Source: Acinetobacter sp. ANC 4470 (GTDB taxonomy: Bacteria > Pseudomonadota > Gammaproteobacteria > Pseudomonadales > Moraxellaceae). Taken from it: a stretch of 64,000 bases of DNA. Positions 8,051 through 16,633 of this stretch are shown here, piece after piece. Numbering within the stretch: the stretch's first letter is position 1; each line of letters begins with the position of its first letter. The position numbers and the translations under genes were made by a program. The notes beneath the pieces are model-generated. The model made no database searches, had not been told where the DNA came from, and was given only the letters and a program-made list of their open reading frames with translations. Location: assembly GCF_002135335.1 (NCBI RefSeq), contig NZ_NEGC01000005.1, positions 186,001 through 250,000 of the forward strand. Reading direction: 5' to 3'.

Positions 8051-8923
8051 ATGTATTTTTTATTCAAAATAATTGCTTTACTCCCGCTTCCTCTCTTGCA
8101 GTTAGTCGCCTCTTGGATTGCTATTTTACTCAATAGCCATGATTCATCCATGAAACGAATTACCCGCATTAATCTGCAATTGGCCTACCCAGATTTAAGC
8201 CCAGAACAGCAACAACTACTCATCAAAAATAGCTTAAAAAGCCAATGCATGAGCTATGTTGAGTCAATTAAATGTTGGGGTATGCCACCCGAATATAATC
8301 GAGCTTTGTTAAAAAATACCTATGGTGAACAGTATTTTACGGAAGCCTTAGCCAATAAAAAAGGGGTGATTGTGGTGATTGCACATTTTGGTTGTTGGGA
8401 GCTTTTAACTACATGGCTAAATTTATATAGCTCACCAATGATTATGTACAAGCCCCATAAAAACAAAGGCATTAATCGTTTTATGCTAGAAGCACGCCAA
8501 CGACTGAGTACAACGCTGGTTCCAACCGATGAAAATGGTGTGCGTGCTATTTTTAAACACCTTAAACAAGGTGGCTTGACTGTGATATTACCCGACCATC
8601 TACCCAAAGAATCCGGAGGGATTTATTCCAATTTTTTTGGTCAAAAAACGTTATCTACAACATTGGTGTCAAAGTTAGCCAGTAAAACTCAATGTAATGT
8701 AATTGGAGTTAGTTGTATTCGTGATGGAATTTCTGGTTTTAATGTTCATTGTTCACAACTTTCCGATGATATTTTATCCAAAGATTTACAAACTTCCGTG
8801 GATAGTCTCAATCAAAATTTAGAAGATATGATTAATGTCGCTCCTGAACAATATATATGGTCTTACAAACGTTTTCGTAAGATTGAAGGGCAAAATAATA
8901 TCTACCGCCTACAGCGAAATTGA
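8051..8923 (+). CDS. LpxL/HtrB-family lipid A (KDO-dependent) acyltransferase-like protein
   Basis: A 290-aa member of the lysophospholipid/lipid A acyltransferase family, which transfers acyl chains from acyl-ACP to lipid A precursors at the inner membrane. A hydrophobic N-terminal anchor (about residues 1-27) is followed by the catalytic HxxxxE-type motif in IAHFGCWELL (around residue 112). The block VILPDHLPKESGGIYSNFFG corresponds to the family's substrate region, and YIWSYKRFRKIEG near the C-terminus is the usual W-x-x-x-R-F-R ending. It is the first gene of the outer core locus on the aspS side. Its exact acyl target (lipid A secondary chain, or a modification specific to this locus) cannot be read from sequence. 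Confidence 0.85.
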   Translation: MYFLFKIIALLPLPLLQLVASWIAILLNSHDSSMKRITRINLQLAYPDLSPEQQQLLIKNSLKSQCMSYVESIKCWGMPPEYNRALLKNTYGEQYFTEALANKKGVIVVIAHFGCWELLTTWLNLYSSPMIMYKPHKNKGINRFMLEARQRLSTTLVPTDENGVRAIFKHLKQGGLTVILPDHLPKESGGIYSNFFGQKTLSTTLVSKLASKTQCNVIGVSCIRDGISGFNVHCSQLSDDILSKDLQTSVDSLNQNLEDMINVAPEQYIWSYKRFRKIEGQNNIYRLQRN

Positions 8924-9189
8924 ATTCAGATATATTAATATCTGCTTTGAAATCCAAATTTATTTAATAGAATATTCATTACTTTTTCAGATAATTATTT
9001 TTCTTCAATTGAGATGAATTATAAAAAATGGCATAATCTTCTGGATTTTTTATACAGGATATTCTCTCATGTATACACACCCTAAATCGCCATATAATTG
9101 TTTAAAAGTCAGTTCATCATACAACTAGCTCACCAAAAATAAAGCTTCTCCGATTTATTTTCCTATAATTCTATAATTTGGATGACATA

Positions 9190-9957
9190 ATGATTCCCAA
9201 AATTATTCACTACTGCTGGTTTGGGACTAAAGAGCTTCCTGAAGAATGTCAAAAACTAATTAACGATTGGAAAATTTATTGCCCAGATTGGGAAATAAGA
9301 TTATGGAATGAGCAGAGTTTTAACTTATCTGCCCATCCATTTACACGATCTGCCTATGAACACAAAAAATATGCTTTTGTTTCAGACTATGTTAGAGCAT
9401 GGGTGCTTTATGAGTATGGCGGTGTATATCTAGATACTGACGTAGAACTGAAAGCACCTCTAGAGCCTTTTTTACAATGTCAGGCTTTTTCTGGATTTGA
9501 ATCCACGGGGTATCCTTTTACAGCTGTATGGGGTGCAATACCAAAGCACTCATTGACTAAAAACGTTTTAGCTTATTATGCCGACCGCCATTATGAAATG
9601 AATCAAGAAACAAATACTGTTTCTGTATCCAGATTAATTATTAACGATTTTGGCATCATTCCCCAAGATGATTCATATCAAAAAGGTTTTGATGGACAAT
9701 ATACCATCGACATTTATCCCTCTACTCATTTTTGCTTAGATCTTCCAGTAAATTATGCCACTCATCATTTTTTTGGTTCGTGGGTAGAAAATCAAAATCA
9801 AACTGCTAAAAACTATCTAAATAGTCAATATCAAATCAAGCAGTTAAATCTTCATACTGATTGTATCAACAGCAAAAGTTACCTGCGAGCATTAGCTAAA
9901 GTGCTGACCCTTAAATCTATATGGTACCTAATACGTCAATTTGTAAAAAATAAATAG
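9190..9957 (+). CDS. family 32 glycosyltransferase (OCH1/capsular sugar transferase type)
   Basis: Start chosen at the ATG at 9190 (MIPKIIHYCWFG), the classic opening of GT32 proteins. The frame extends 12 bases upstream to a TTG. The 255-aa protein has the W-x2-x-CPDWEIRLWNE motif near residue 30, and the diagnostic DXD block FVSDYVRAWVLYEYGGVYLDTDVE around residues 67-92, where DTD binds the nucleotide-sugar metal. A GGATGA ribosome binding site sits just upstream. It likely adds a hexose or galactose-type residue to the LOS outer core in the cytoplasm before export. Donor and linkage are unknown. The gene is isolated by 265 bp upstream and about 750 bp downstream and is visibly A+T-rich. 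Confidence 0.85.
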   Translation: MIPKIIHYCWFGTKELPEECQKLINDWKIYCPDWEIRLWNEQSFNLSAHPFTRSAYEHKKYAFVSDYVRAWVLYEYGGVYLDTDVELKAPLEPFLQCQAFSGFESTGYPFTAVWGAIPKHSLTKNVLAYYADRHYEMNQETNTVSVSRLIINDFGIIPQDDSYQKGFDGQYTIDIYPSTHFCLDLPVNYATHHFFGSWVENQNQTAKNYLNSQYQIKQLNLHTDCINSKSYLRALAKVLTLKSIWYLIRQFVKNK

Positions 9958-10714
9958 GAGTTCTGTAATATCACCAAATGAATGTTAAATAATAGGTAAA
10001 AAAGGTCATTAATCTACATCTAAAGATGTAATAAATAGTGCTCTATTAAAGTAATATATTTAGTATTTCAAATGTTTAGAAGAGATTAAAATAGAGTTTA
10101 ACCCGACTAATCATATACTTGCAATATTCAAAAGCATAGTGCCATGATTACAATACCTTCATTAGACTTCCATAAGTCGTTTTTTAATCAATATAAGCAA
10201 TTTGTAAAGCCAAAATTAAAAAACAAATTTAGGAAGTATTGGATTCATGAGAGTGGTATGGATACCACACGTTTCCTATCACCCTTGCACTGCATTTAAA
10301 GCAGTGCGTTAAAACTTGCTCAGAATATCCTGTATGGGAAACAAAAGGTTTTTCTTACGGACTCAAAATATATTTTGAAGTCCTCATTTTAACCTTTCAA
10401 AAGTATAGCTAATGCCTAGGCAAAGCTATAAAAATTAAATCAATAAAATAAAGTGGTACTGATTTTAAAGAATCGCATATTGAAATTTTTTTGATTTATG
10501 CAAGTTATTATTTATTGTTTTTTTGAATAAAAAACAAAATAACAATTCCAATTACAAGTTAAACTTATACATTCTCCCTCTTAATTATTGACAATAAATC
10601 GCTCATAATTCTTATCGTCTTATTGAATTCATATAATATCCGAATAAAATATTGGTAAAATCCTGATTATTGACTACCCACCCTTTTATACATTTTAGAG
10701 TCAACACATATATC
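9958..10714. other. long A+T-rich intergenic stretch in the outer core locus
   Basis: About 750 bp with no gene I can support. It holds a short frame, 10144-10299 (51 codons, MITIPSLDFHK...), rich in Lys and Phe, which I cannot assign. There is a hairpin GCACTGC-ATTTAAA-GCAGTGC at 10287-10307 and otherwise low-complexity A+T DNA. The short frame could be the remains of a deleted glycosyltransferase or other locus gene. Confidence 0.5.
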
Positions 10715-11806
10715 ATGAGTAAAAAACGTCTTTTATTTATTCTAGACCATGCATATGGCGGTGGTGCTGAAAGTATTACTATAAATTTAGCTGAGTCTTT
10801 AAGTCATGAGTATCACGTTGGTTTAATTATTCTAGATAGAACTAAATTAAGCATAAATATCCCTGATAGTATTACTCAAATTATTATTCAAAATAATAGT
10901 AAATTTATTAATTCAAATTTTTGGCGAATAAAAAACCATTCTGCTGAATATAAACATGAAATTCAAAATGCTGTTGATAAATTTAATGCAAATGTTTTAA
11001 TTATAGGGTTTTGGAATAGTTTACATTTAGCATCTTTTTTAAAGCACCCTCAACTTTATTACTGGATTCATGGGGATATTTTTTACCAACACAAAGCTAA
11101 ATCTTTTAAATATATATTACGAAATTTTTTCCGTAAAATTAGACAACCTTATTTTTTTAAATCCCTTATGAATGGTCAGAATATTATTGTTGTTAATAAA
11201 GATTTAAATAAAAAAATAGCAAAAATTTGTTCAGAATCAAAGATCAAAACTTTATATAATGGCATTCAATCTCGATCAATAAATCAAGAAAAAAATATCA
11301 TTTGGGATGCAATCTATGTAGGGCGTTTATCTTCAGAAAAACAAGTTGATCATGCTATTAAAGCATTTTCTCAAAGTAATTTGACTGGGAAGATGGCTAT
11401 CGTTGGTGATGGATATTTAAAAGATACTTTAATACAGCTCTCTCACGATTTAAACATACAAGATCGAGTCTGTTTTTTAGGATGGCTTGCCCCAGATCAA
11501 GTAGCACAGCATATTCATTCTAGCCGCTTATTGATTTTGAGCTCCCAGACTGAGGGATACCCCCTAGTAGTCTCAGAAGCCATTTTACTTGACACCCCTG
11601 TTGTTGCTTATAAATGCTGTGAAGGTATTTGTCATCAGCTATCAAACCAACTAGCAAGTGGATTAGTTCCACCTCAAAATATCAAGGTTCTGGCACAAAC
11701 GATCAACCATGTATCTGAATCTGCTTATACAATTACTGAAATAGATAAGAGAAATCTATCTTTAGATACAATGAAAGATAGATTTAAAGAATTAACGGGC
11801 ATTTAA
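10715..11806 (+). CDS. family 4 glycosyltransferase (GT-B)
   Basis: Start placed at the ATG at 10715 (MSKKRLLFILDHAYGGGAES). The frame runs 45 bases further to a TTG. The 363-aa protein shows the GT4 layout: an N-terminal Rossmann lobe with the GGGAES acceptor loop (residues 15-20), a middle IHGD segment, and a C-terminal lobe with YVGRLSSEKQVDHAIKAF, GDGYLKDTL, and the retaining-enzyme E-x7-E motif in EGYPLVVSEAI (about residues 280-290). It transfers a sugar with retention, probably to the LOS outer core. The gene is extremely A+T-rich (only 10 G/C in the 60 bases from 10861), unlike aspS or ilvE, which suggests acquisition from elsewhere. Donor sugar is unknown. Confidence 0.85.
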   Translation: MSKKRLLFILDHAYGGGAESITINLAESLSHEYHVGLIILDRTKLSINIPDSITQIIIQNNSKFINSNFWRIKNHSAEYKHEIQNAVDKFNANVLIIGFWNSLHLASFLKHPQLYYWIHGDIFYQHKAKSFKYILRNFFRKIRQPYFFKSLMNGQNIIVVNKDLNKKIAKICSESKIKTLYNGIQSRSINQEKNIIWDAIYVGRLSSEKQVDHAIKAFSQSNLTGKMAIVGDGYLKDTLIQLSHDLNIQDRVCFLGWLAPDQVAQHIHSSRLLILSSQTEGYPLVVSEAILLDTPVVAYKCCEGICHQLSNQLASGLVPPQNIKVLAQTINHVSESAYTITEIDKRNLSLDTMKDRFKELTGI

Positions 11807-11826
11807 AATCACGTACAGGATTCGGG

Positions 11827-12957
11827 TTAAGTAGAGTAATTTTCTAGAAGAATATCTTTGATTCTCAAACTAGCTTTACCATCTCCATAGGGATTACTTG
11901 ACTGAGACATTTTTTGATAAAAATCACGATCTACTAATAATTTTTCTACCCAAAACTTTATAGATGACTCTGTTGTTCCGACCAATTTAACCGTTCCAGC
12001 ATCAACAGCTTCCTGTCTTTCTGTTGTATCACGCATGACCAAAACAGGAATACCAAGGCTAGGAGCCTCTTCTTGAATACCACCTGAATCGGTTAATATT
12101 AAGTCACTATTTTTCATTAAATTTACAAATTCAAAATAAGATTGTGGTGGTAATAAACTAATATTATTTATATCTTTTAATAGATTAAAAACGGTGTCCT
12201 TAACATTTGGATTCATATGAACCGGATAAATGAATTCAATTTGTGGATTTTTTAATGCTAAATCTTTTATAGCCTGACATATATTAATAAAACCTTGACC
12301 AAAGTTCTCGCGTCGATGCCCAGTGATTAGAATTTTTTTTGTATGATTCTTAAAGATAAATTCGCTCATATCATAATTTTTAGGTAAAGGTAATTTTTGC
12401 TCTGAGGCACTTAACAACGCATCAATCACGGTATTTCCTGTAATAAAAATACTTTCTGATTTTATTTTTTCTTGTTCCAAACACAGAGCTGCTAACGCTG
12501 TTGGAGCAAAATGTAGACTCGCAATTTTAGAAATTAATTGCCGGTTGCCTTCCTCAGGCCAAGGTGATTTTAAATTATAGGTGCGTAGACCAGCTTCGAC
12601 ATGACCAATGTCGATTTGATTATAAAAAGCCGATTGAGCAACAACAAATGCCGATAGAGTATCACCATGGACCAACACAATATGAGGCCTATATTGATCA
12701 TAAACCTCATCCATTGAATTCAAAATATTCGCAGATAGCTTATTCAAGCTTTGATTTTTTTGCATTAAATTCAAGTCAAAATCAGTATGTATATTAAAAG
12801 CGTCCAATACCTGATCCAACATTTCACGATGCTGTGCCGTAACTAAAACCTTAACTTCAAATCTCGAATCCTGTTTCAAACACTGGATGAGGGGTGCCAT
12901 TTTTATGGCTTCTGGGCGTGTTCCAAAGGATATTAAAACTTTTATCATATTATTCAT
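11827..12957 (-). CDS. wecB: non-hydrolysing UDP-N-acetylglucosamine 2-epimerase
   Basis: A 376-aa enzyme interconverting UDP-GlcNAc and UDP-ManNAc. Clear family signatures: FGTRPEAIKMAPLI at the N-terminus, HVEAGLRTYN with SPWPEEGNRQLIS in the middle, GHRREN around residue 216, and TDSGGIQEEAP with MRDTTERQEAVDAGT in the C-terminal lobe. The ATG at 12957 is followed by a second at 12948. The first has a better upstream GAAG. It converges on the GT4 gene with only 20 bp between stops. No wecC (ManNAc dehydrogenase) lies nearby, so the product sugar here is more likely ManNAc than ManNAcA (inference), used by one of the neighbouring transferases. Confidence 0.92.
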   Translation of the reverse strand: MNNMIKVLISFGTRPEAIKMAPLIQCLKQDSRFEVKVLVTAQHREMLDQVLDAFNIHTDFDLNLMQKNQSLNKLSANILNSMDEVYDQYRPHIVLVHGDTLSAFVVAQSAFYNQIDIGHVEAGLRTYNLKSPWPEEGNRQLISKIASLHFAPTALAALCLEQEKIKSESIFITGNTVIDALLSASEQKLPLPKNYDMSEFIFKNHTKKILITGHRRENFGQGFINICQAIKDLALKNPQIEFIYPVHMNPNVKDTVFNLLKDINNISLLPPQSYFEFVNLMKNSDLILTDSGGIQEEAPSLGIPVLVMRDTTERQEAVDAGTVKLVGTTESSIKFWVEKLLVDRDFYQKMSQSSNPYGDGKASLRIKDILLENYST

Positions 12958-13028
12958 TAAAAACTTCGAAGATTAAAATTAAGGCATATATAATTTATTA
13001 TACAAATTATATAAATGAATATTTTTTA

Positions 13029-13076
13029 ATTTATTAAAAGGATTTCAAAACCAATTTCAAAATCCTTTTAATAAAT
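13029..13076 (-). terminator. 17-bp perfect stem-loop overlapping the GT25 stop codon
   Basis: Arms at 13029-13045 and 13060-13076 pair over 17 bp around a 14-nt loop, and the GT25 stop lies inside the stem. On the minus strand it is followed by A+T-rich sequence without a pure T run. It could act as an imperfect terminator or mRNA 3' stabiliser between the GT25 gene and wecB. Confidence 0.45.
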
Positions 13077-13798
13077 GAATACCAGATTTTTTCTATTAAA
13101 TTAACTTTAACTTTATGATGGGGAAAAAAATTCTGGCGTTCTGCATCTATATAACTATGACTGCCTCCCCCTTCAATAGGCGGATGCTCAAACAAATAAG
13201 TCGCATATAAATGTGGAATTGGTTTTAAATATGCGAGTTCTTCCCAATGGTCACAACCACGCGGGGATTGATGATAATCCACTAAAATTTGTGCCATTTG
13301 GCGGTCAACCATATAAGCATAAGTTGAAGATAGATTTTTATAAAAGAAAGGGTGGATGTCTAAAATGGGTTGATCAAATAACTTATTGACTAAAAATCGA
13401 CCTTTCACCTTGCGACTATAAGGAAGTTGAATCCCTCCCAAACTCAATAAAAAACCTGAAGCGAGCTGTAAATCTTTAACATTATTTTCCAATTCATTTA
13501 GATCATAAAACTGGTTTTGAATTGCATCATCTTCAAAAAAAATTGCATATTCCTCACTGCCCTTCAAAAAATCTTGATATGCAGCTAAGTGAGATAAGGT
13601 GCACCCTAACTCCCCAGGGGTTAAAGCCTTCTTTTTCCCGAGTACAGCAAGCTGAAAATAGTCTTTAGTCGGTACATCTACACCTTTTACACCTTTCACC
13701 ACAAAATCACTTTTAAAATTTTTAAAAGTATCCTGAGCAAAAAATTGCTGTAAGCGTCGGCTTGGTTCTTTTTCAATGCTAATCAGATACTTTTTCAA
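13034..13798 (-). CDS. family 25 glycosyltransferase (LOS core)
   Basis: A 254-aa GT25 protein of the LPS/LOS galactosyltransferase type. It begins MKKYLISIEKEPSRR, corresponding to the usual MKxFVINLDRSxxR start. It continues with KALTPGELGCTLSHLAAYQ around residue 60 and the DXD-like metal-binding FFEDDAI around residue 90, as expected. The start codon is TTG: an in-frame stop lies eight codons upstream, so no ATG start is possible without truncating the conserved N-terminus. AAGGTG about 18 bases before it is poorly spaced. It likely adds a hexose to the growing outer core. It is transcribed towards wecB. Confidence 0.85.
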   Translation of the reverse strand: MKKYLISIEKEPSRRLQQFFAQDTFKNFKSDFVVKGVKGVDVPTKDYFQLAVLGKKKALTPGELGCTLSHLAAYQDFLKGSEEYAIFFEDDAIQNQFYDLNELENNVKDLQLASGFLLSLGGIQLPYSRKVKGRFLVNKLFDQPILDIHPFFYKNLSSTYAYMVDRQMAQILVDYHQSPRGCDHWEELAYLKPIPHLYATYLFEHPPIEGGGSHSYIDAERQNFFPHHKVKVNLIEKIWYSFIKRILKLVLKSF

Positions 13799-13932
13799 GA
13801 GAAAACCACACCTTTTTTCAGATCTATATATTTTATCAGGAACACTCTTCGCATTTTAGAGGCATCATAGATTTTTTTACCAAAATCTCCTATGATGTTT
13901 CGCTTGCAACACTAAATAGTGACGATGTATTC

Positions 13933-14619
13933 ATGACCAAACTTGCGTATTCTTCAGACATTTATCATATTAAAATTGAAGAATTGCTTGCGCTTTCAGA
14001 TGCTTATTTTAAGTCACCATTTGAAAACCTATACAGTGATGACGTTGTTTTATTTATTGGTCAAGAAAAGAAAAAACTCCCCGATACTTTAGCCTGTGGA
14101 CGAGATGTCTTAGTTCAGGCATTGAATAATGGACTCACCCATTATCCAACACGCATCTTATTTGAACAAAGAGCACCACAATTACAATTCTTCGCATTAT
14201 TAAAACCTTTACGCAAAAAATACCAAGATTTTTCAATGCTTAGCTATGAAATTCAATTGTCAGATATTATTGAGAATAAATTAGAACGTAATATCAAGTC
14301 TGAAGAAACAGCATACAATTATAGTGACCGCAATAAATGGGGTGTGCCGAAAGATCAAAGACAAGCGCGTTTTCATGAAATTGATGAATCTTTTAAAAAG
14401 GATGGCTATGACAAACGCTATCCTATGGCAATTATGCTATGTCGTGGTTTAGGTGTAAAAGATAAGCTTCATCAGGGACATCATCGGATGTTTTTTTGCC
14501 GAAAATATAATATTCAATACGTACAAATACAGTTTTTAGCATGTAACAGCTTTACGGGTCAGCTTAAACAATTCTTTTTATGGTTAAATAAGACCATTAA
14601 ATATAAACAAGTGAATTAA
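13933..14619 (+). CDS. hypothetical outer-core-locus protein with ParB-like motif, 228 aa
   Basis: No signal peptide or membrane helix. The C-terminal half carries DKRYPMAIMLCRG...DKLHQGHHRMFFCRKYNIQYVQIQFL (about residues 155-200). This resembles the core of ParB/sulfiredoxin-like domains, where a hydrophobic strand is followed by G-H-H-R, a helix, then another strand. The N-terminal part has no motif I know. The stop is one base from the next start (14621), so it is translationally linked to the family 2 glycosyltransferases, and it begins a plus-strand operon of three. Its role in LOS synthesis is unknown. A nucleotide-binding or kinase-like function can be imagined from the fold, but I do not assign one. 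Confidence 0.6.
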   Translation: MTKLAYSSDIYHIKIEELLALSDAYFKSPFENLYSDDVVLFIGQEKKKLPDTLACGRDVLVQALNNGLTHYPTRILFEQRAPQLQFFALLKPLRKKYQDFSMLSYEIQLSDIIENKLERNIKSEETAYNYSDRNKWGVPKDQRQARFHEIDESFKKDGYDKRYPMAIMLCRGLGVKDKLHQGHHRMFFCRKYNIQYVQIQFLACNSFTGQLKQFFLWLNKTIKYKQVN

Positions 14620-14620
14620 T

Positions 14621-15559
14621 ATGATGGCTTCACTTAGCATTTCAGTTGTGCTTACTCATTTCAATAAAGGCCCTTTATTGCAACGTACAATAGAGTCATT
14701 GAATCCTGATTTGCCTGAATTAAGTGAAATCATTGTTGTAGATGACTGCTCTACAGATCCTCAATGGCCAGAATTTTCAAAACACTTAGAAGAATTATAT
14801 TTTCCAAAACTAAAAATTATTCGTAATCAAGATAATCAAGGACCTGCACGTCGACTCAATCAGGGTGGAAATAATGCGCAAGGTGATTACATTTTCTTTA
14901 TGGATGCAGATGATGTGTTGGTTCCCAACCGTTTAAAAGATATTGCTAATCAACTACAAGTAAGCAATTGTGATTTATTTTATGGTAATAAAGTCAAAAC
15001 ACATAATCTTGATGTCATTCAGCAGCATCCAAACATGGATACTAGCATTAGTGAAGATCCATTAAGTTTTATTATTCAGCACAACATTATGGAAATGTGT
15101 GTGATGAGTACTAAGTCAGTGTGGCAAAAATCGGGAGGATGTAATCCTTCGCTCTTCATTCAAGATGAATCACTTTCTTTACAATTAGGGCGTGTAGCTC
15201 AAAAACTGCTTTTTACAGAAACCCCTACTGTTTTTGTTATTCTCGATGAAGAAGAAACTAAACAAAAAAGGGGGAACAATCGTCTTTCTCAAAATTTAAA
15301 TCAGCAGCATCATGACACATTTATTACTATTTATGATTTTCTAAATTCAAATCAGCTCACTCAATCTCAACAACACAAGTTAAAACAAAAAGCACTTTCA
15401 ACCTATTGGAAAAGCTTAAAATTTAGAAATAAAAAAACATTTATTGAGTTTATTTATTATATCTTAGGTAAATCTTATCCTGAAAAATTATGGGTTAAGC
15501 GTCAAGCTCAATTAAAATCTTATTTTGAGCAGTTAGACCATGTGCGTAAACCCAATTAA
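14621..15559 (+). CDS. family 2 glycosyltransferase (GT-A)
   Basis: A 312-aa GT2 protein. Two adjacent ATG codons open it (14621, 14624), then LSISVVLTHFNKGPLLQRTIESL. The first Asp motif is EIIVVDDCSTDP (around residue 40) and the metal-binding DXD is FFMDADDVL (around residue 93). FIQDESLSLQLGR supplies the catalytic-base region (ED equivalent) near residue 180. No membrane helix. It is translationally coupled to the upstream 228-aa gene, with one base between stop and start, and lies 24 bp from a second GT2 gene. It probably adds a sugar to the LOS outer core in the cytoplasm. Donor and linkage unknown. Confidence 0.88.
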   Translation: MMASLSISVVLTHFNKGPLLQRTIESLNPDLPELSEIIVVDDCSTDPQWPEFSKHLEELYFPKLKIIRNQDNQGPARRLNQGGNNAQGDYIFFMDADDVLVPNRLKDIANQLQVSNCDLFYGNKVKTHNLDVIQQHPNMDTSISEDPLSFIIQHNIMEMCVMSTKSVWQKSGGCNPSLFIQDESLSLQLGRVAQKLLFTETPTVFVILDEEETKQKRGNNRLSQNLNQQHHDTFITIYDFLNSNQLTQSQQHKLKQKALSTYWKSLKFRNKKTFIEFIYYILGKSYPEKLWVKRQAQLKSYFEQLDHVRKPN

Positions 15560-15583
15560 GTTACTTTATTCAGCTCAAGTTCA

Positions 15584-16573
15584 ATGGTTATTTCTAAAAT
15601 GAATCAGCTTTTAGTGTCGATCATCACGCCTTGTTTCAATAATCACGATACAATTATTGAAACAATTGAATGTGTACAAAAACAAAGTTATTCCAAGATT
15701 GAACATATTATTGTTGATGATGGATCAAATACGCCTATCGCAAAAACTATTCAGCAGTTCATTGACGCTCAACAAGTCAAATATTTTAGACAGTCAAACC
15801 AAGGCGTAGCGGCTGCACGAAATTATGCGGCTCAACAAGCAACTGGAGAAATTTTAGTTTTTTTAGATGCAGATGATTTACTTGCTCCAAATTACATAGA
15901 AAAGGTTGTCCAAGCATTTCAGCAGCATCCACAGAGTTCTATGGTTGCTTGTTATGTTACAGAGTTTGGCCGTTCGACAAGTAAAACGAAAATTAAACCT
16001 TTTGATCTAAAAGATTTCTATTTCCATAACAGCTTATTCCCTTCTATTATTTCTGTTAAAAAGCAATATTTCGACCAAATCAATGGCTACAATCCAGCAC
16101 TAAAAGTCTGCGAAGATTGGGATTTATATTTACGGATTGCTGAAATTAATGCCCATATACATATTATTCCTGAATATTTATTTTTCTATCGCAAACATAA
16201 TAATAGCTCAAGCCTGACAGATTTAATGAGCAAAGATAAATTGACAGTTCATCAAGCTTATTTCAATCTTTATCAAGCACATAAAGATTATTATGACATG
16301 CAATTACTGTCTCCGCTTAATGTCGCATATTTGCATATAAAGTCGCAAAAACGCATCAATAAAATTCTCAAAATAACAAATACTTTAAGTATGGTCGGTT
16401 TGCTATGCTCATTAATTTCATTGCTGATTAATTATAGTTCGTGGATAGGACTGCTATTTAATATACCGATTTTTATTGTTTTTATTATTCTTTTTATCAT
16501 AAGTAAAAATACTATAAGAAAAATGAAAAGTTTTCAGTTGGATCAAATTCCAACACTAAATCAAATTCAATAA
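15584..16573 (+). CDS. family 2 glycosyltransferase with C-terminal membrane hairpin
   Basis: A 329-aa protein. GT2 domain: LVSIITPCFNNHDTIIETI at the start, HIIVDDGSNTP near residue 45, DXD motif VFLDADDLL around residue 95, and the typical GYNPALKVCEDWDLYLRI block with the ED catalytic base around residue 180. Residues about 265-315 form two hydrophobic segments that would anchor the enzyme to the inner face of the cytoplasmic membrane. The start could be 15584 or the ATG at 15599. Neither has a strong ribosome binding site. It is the last gene of a three-gene plus-strand unit ending at a convergent terminator. Confidence 0.88.
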   Translation: MVISKMNQLLVSIITPCFNNHDTIIETIECVQKQSYSKIEHIIVDDGSNTPIAKTIQQFIDAQQVKYFRQSNQGVAAARNYAAQQATGEILVFLDADDLLAPNYIEKVVQAFQQHPQSSMVACYVTEFGRSTSKTKIKPFDLKDFYFHNSLFPSIISVKKQYFDQINGYNPALKVCEDWDLYLRIAEINAHIHIIPEYLFFYRKHNNSSSLTDLMSKDKLTVHQAYFNLYQAHKDYYDMQLLSPLNVAYLHIKSQKRINKILKITNTLSMVGLLCSLISLLINYSSWIGLLFNIPIFIVFIILFIISKNTIRKMKSFQLDQIPTLNQIQ

Positions 16574-16590
16574 CAGACTTAAATCCTAAA

Positions 16591-16622
16591 GAAAGCAGAC
16601 TAAATAATGAGTCTGCTTTTTA
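16591..16622 (+). terminator. terminator between convergent GT2 and deacetylase genes
   Basis: AGCAGACT-AAATAATG-AGTCTGCT followed by T5. The perfect 8-bp stem lies between two stop codons and is probably used in both directions. Confidence 0.8.
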
Positions 16623-16633
16623 TTTCAATCATT

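Noticed and set aside
8927..8944. CAGATAT-ATTA-ATATCTG hairpin after the LpxL-like gene, as terminator
   Set aside because: No T run follows and the stem is A/T only. Termination is not supported.
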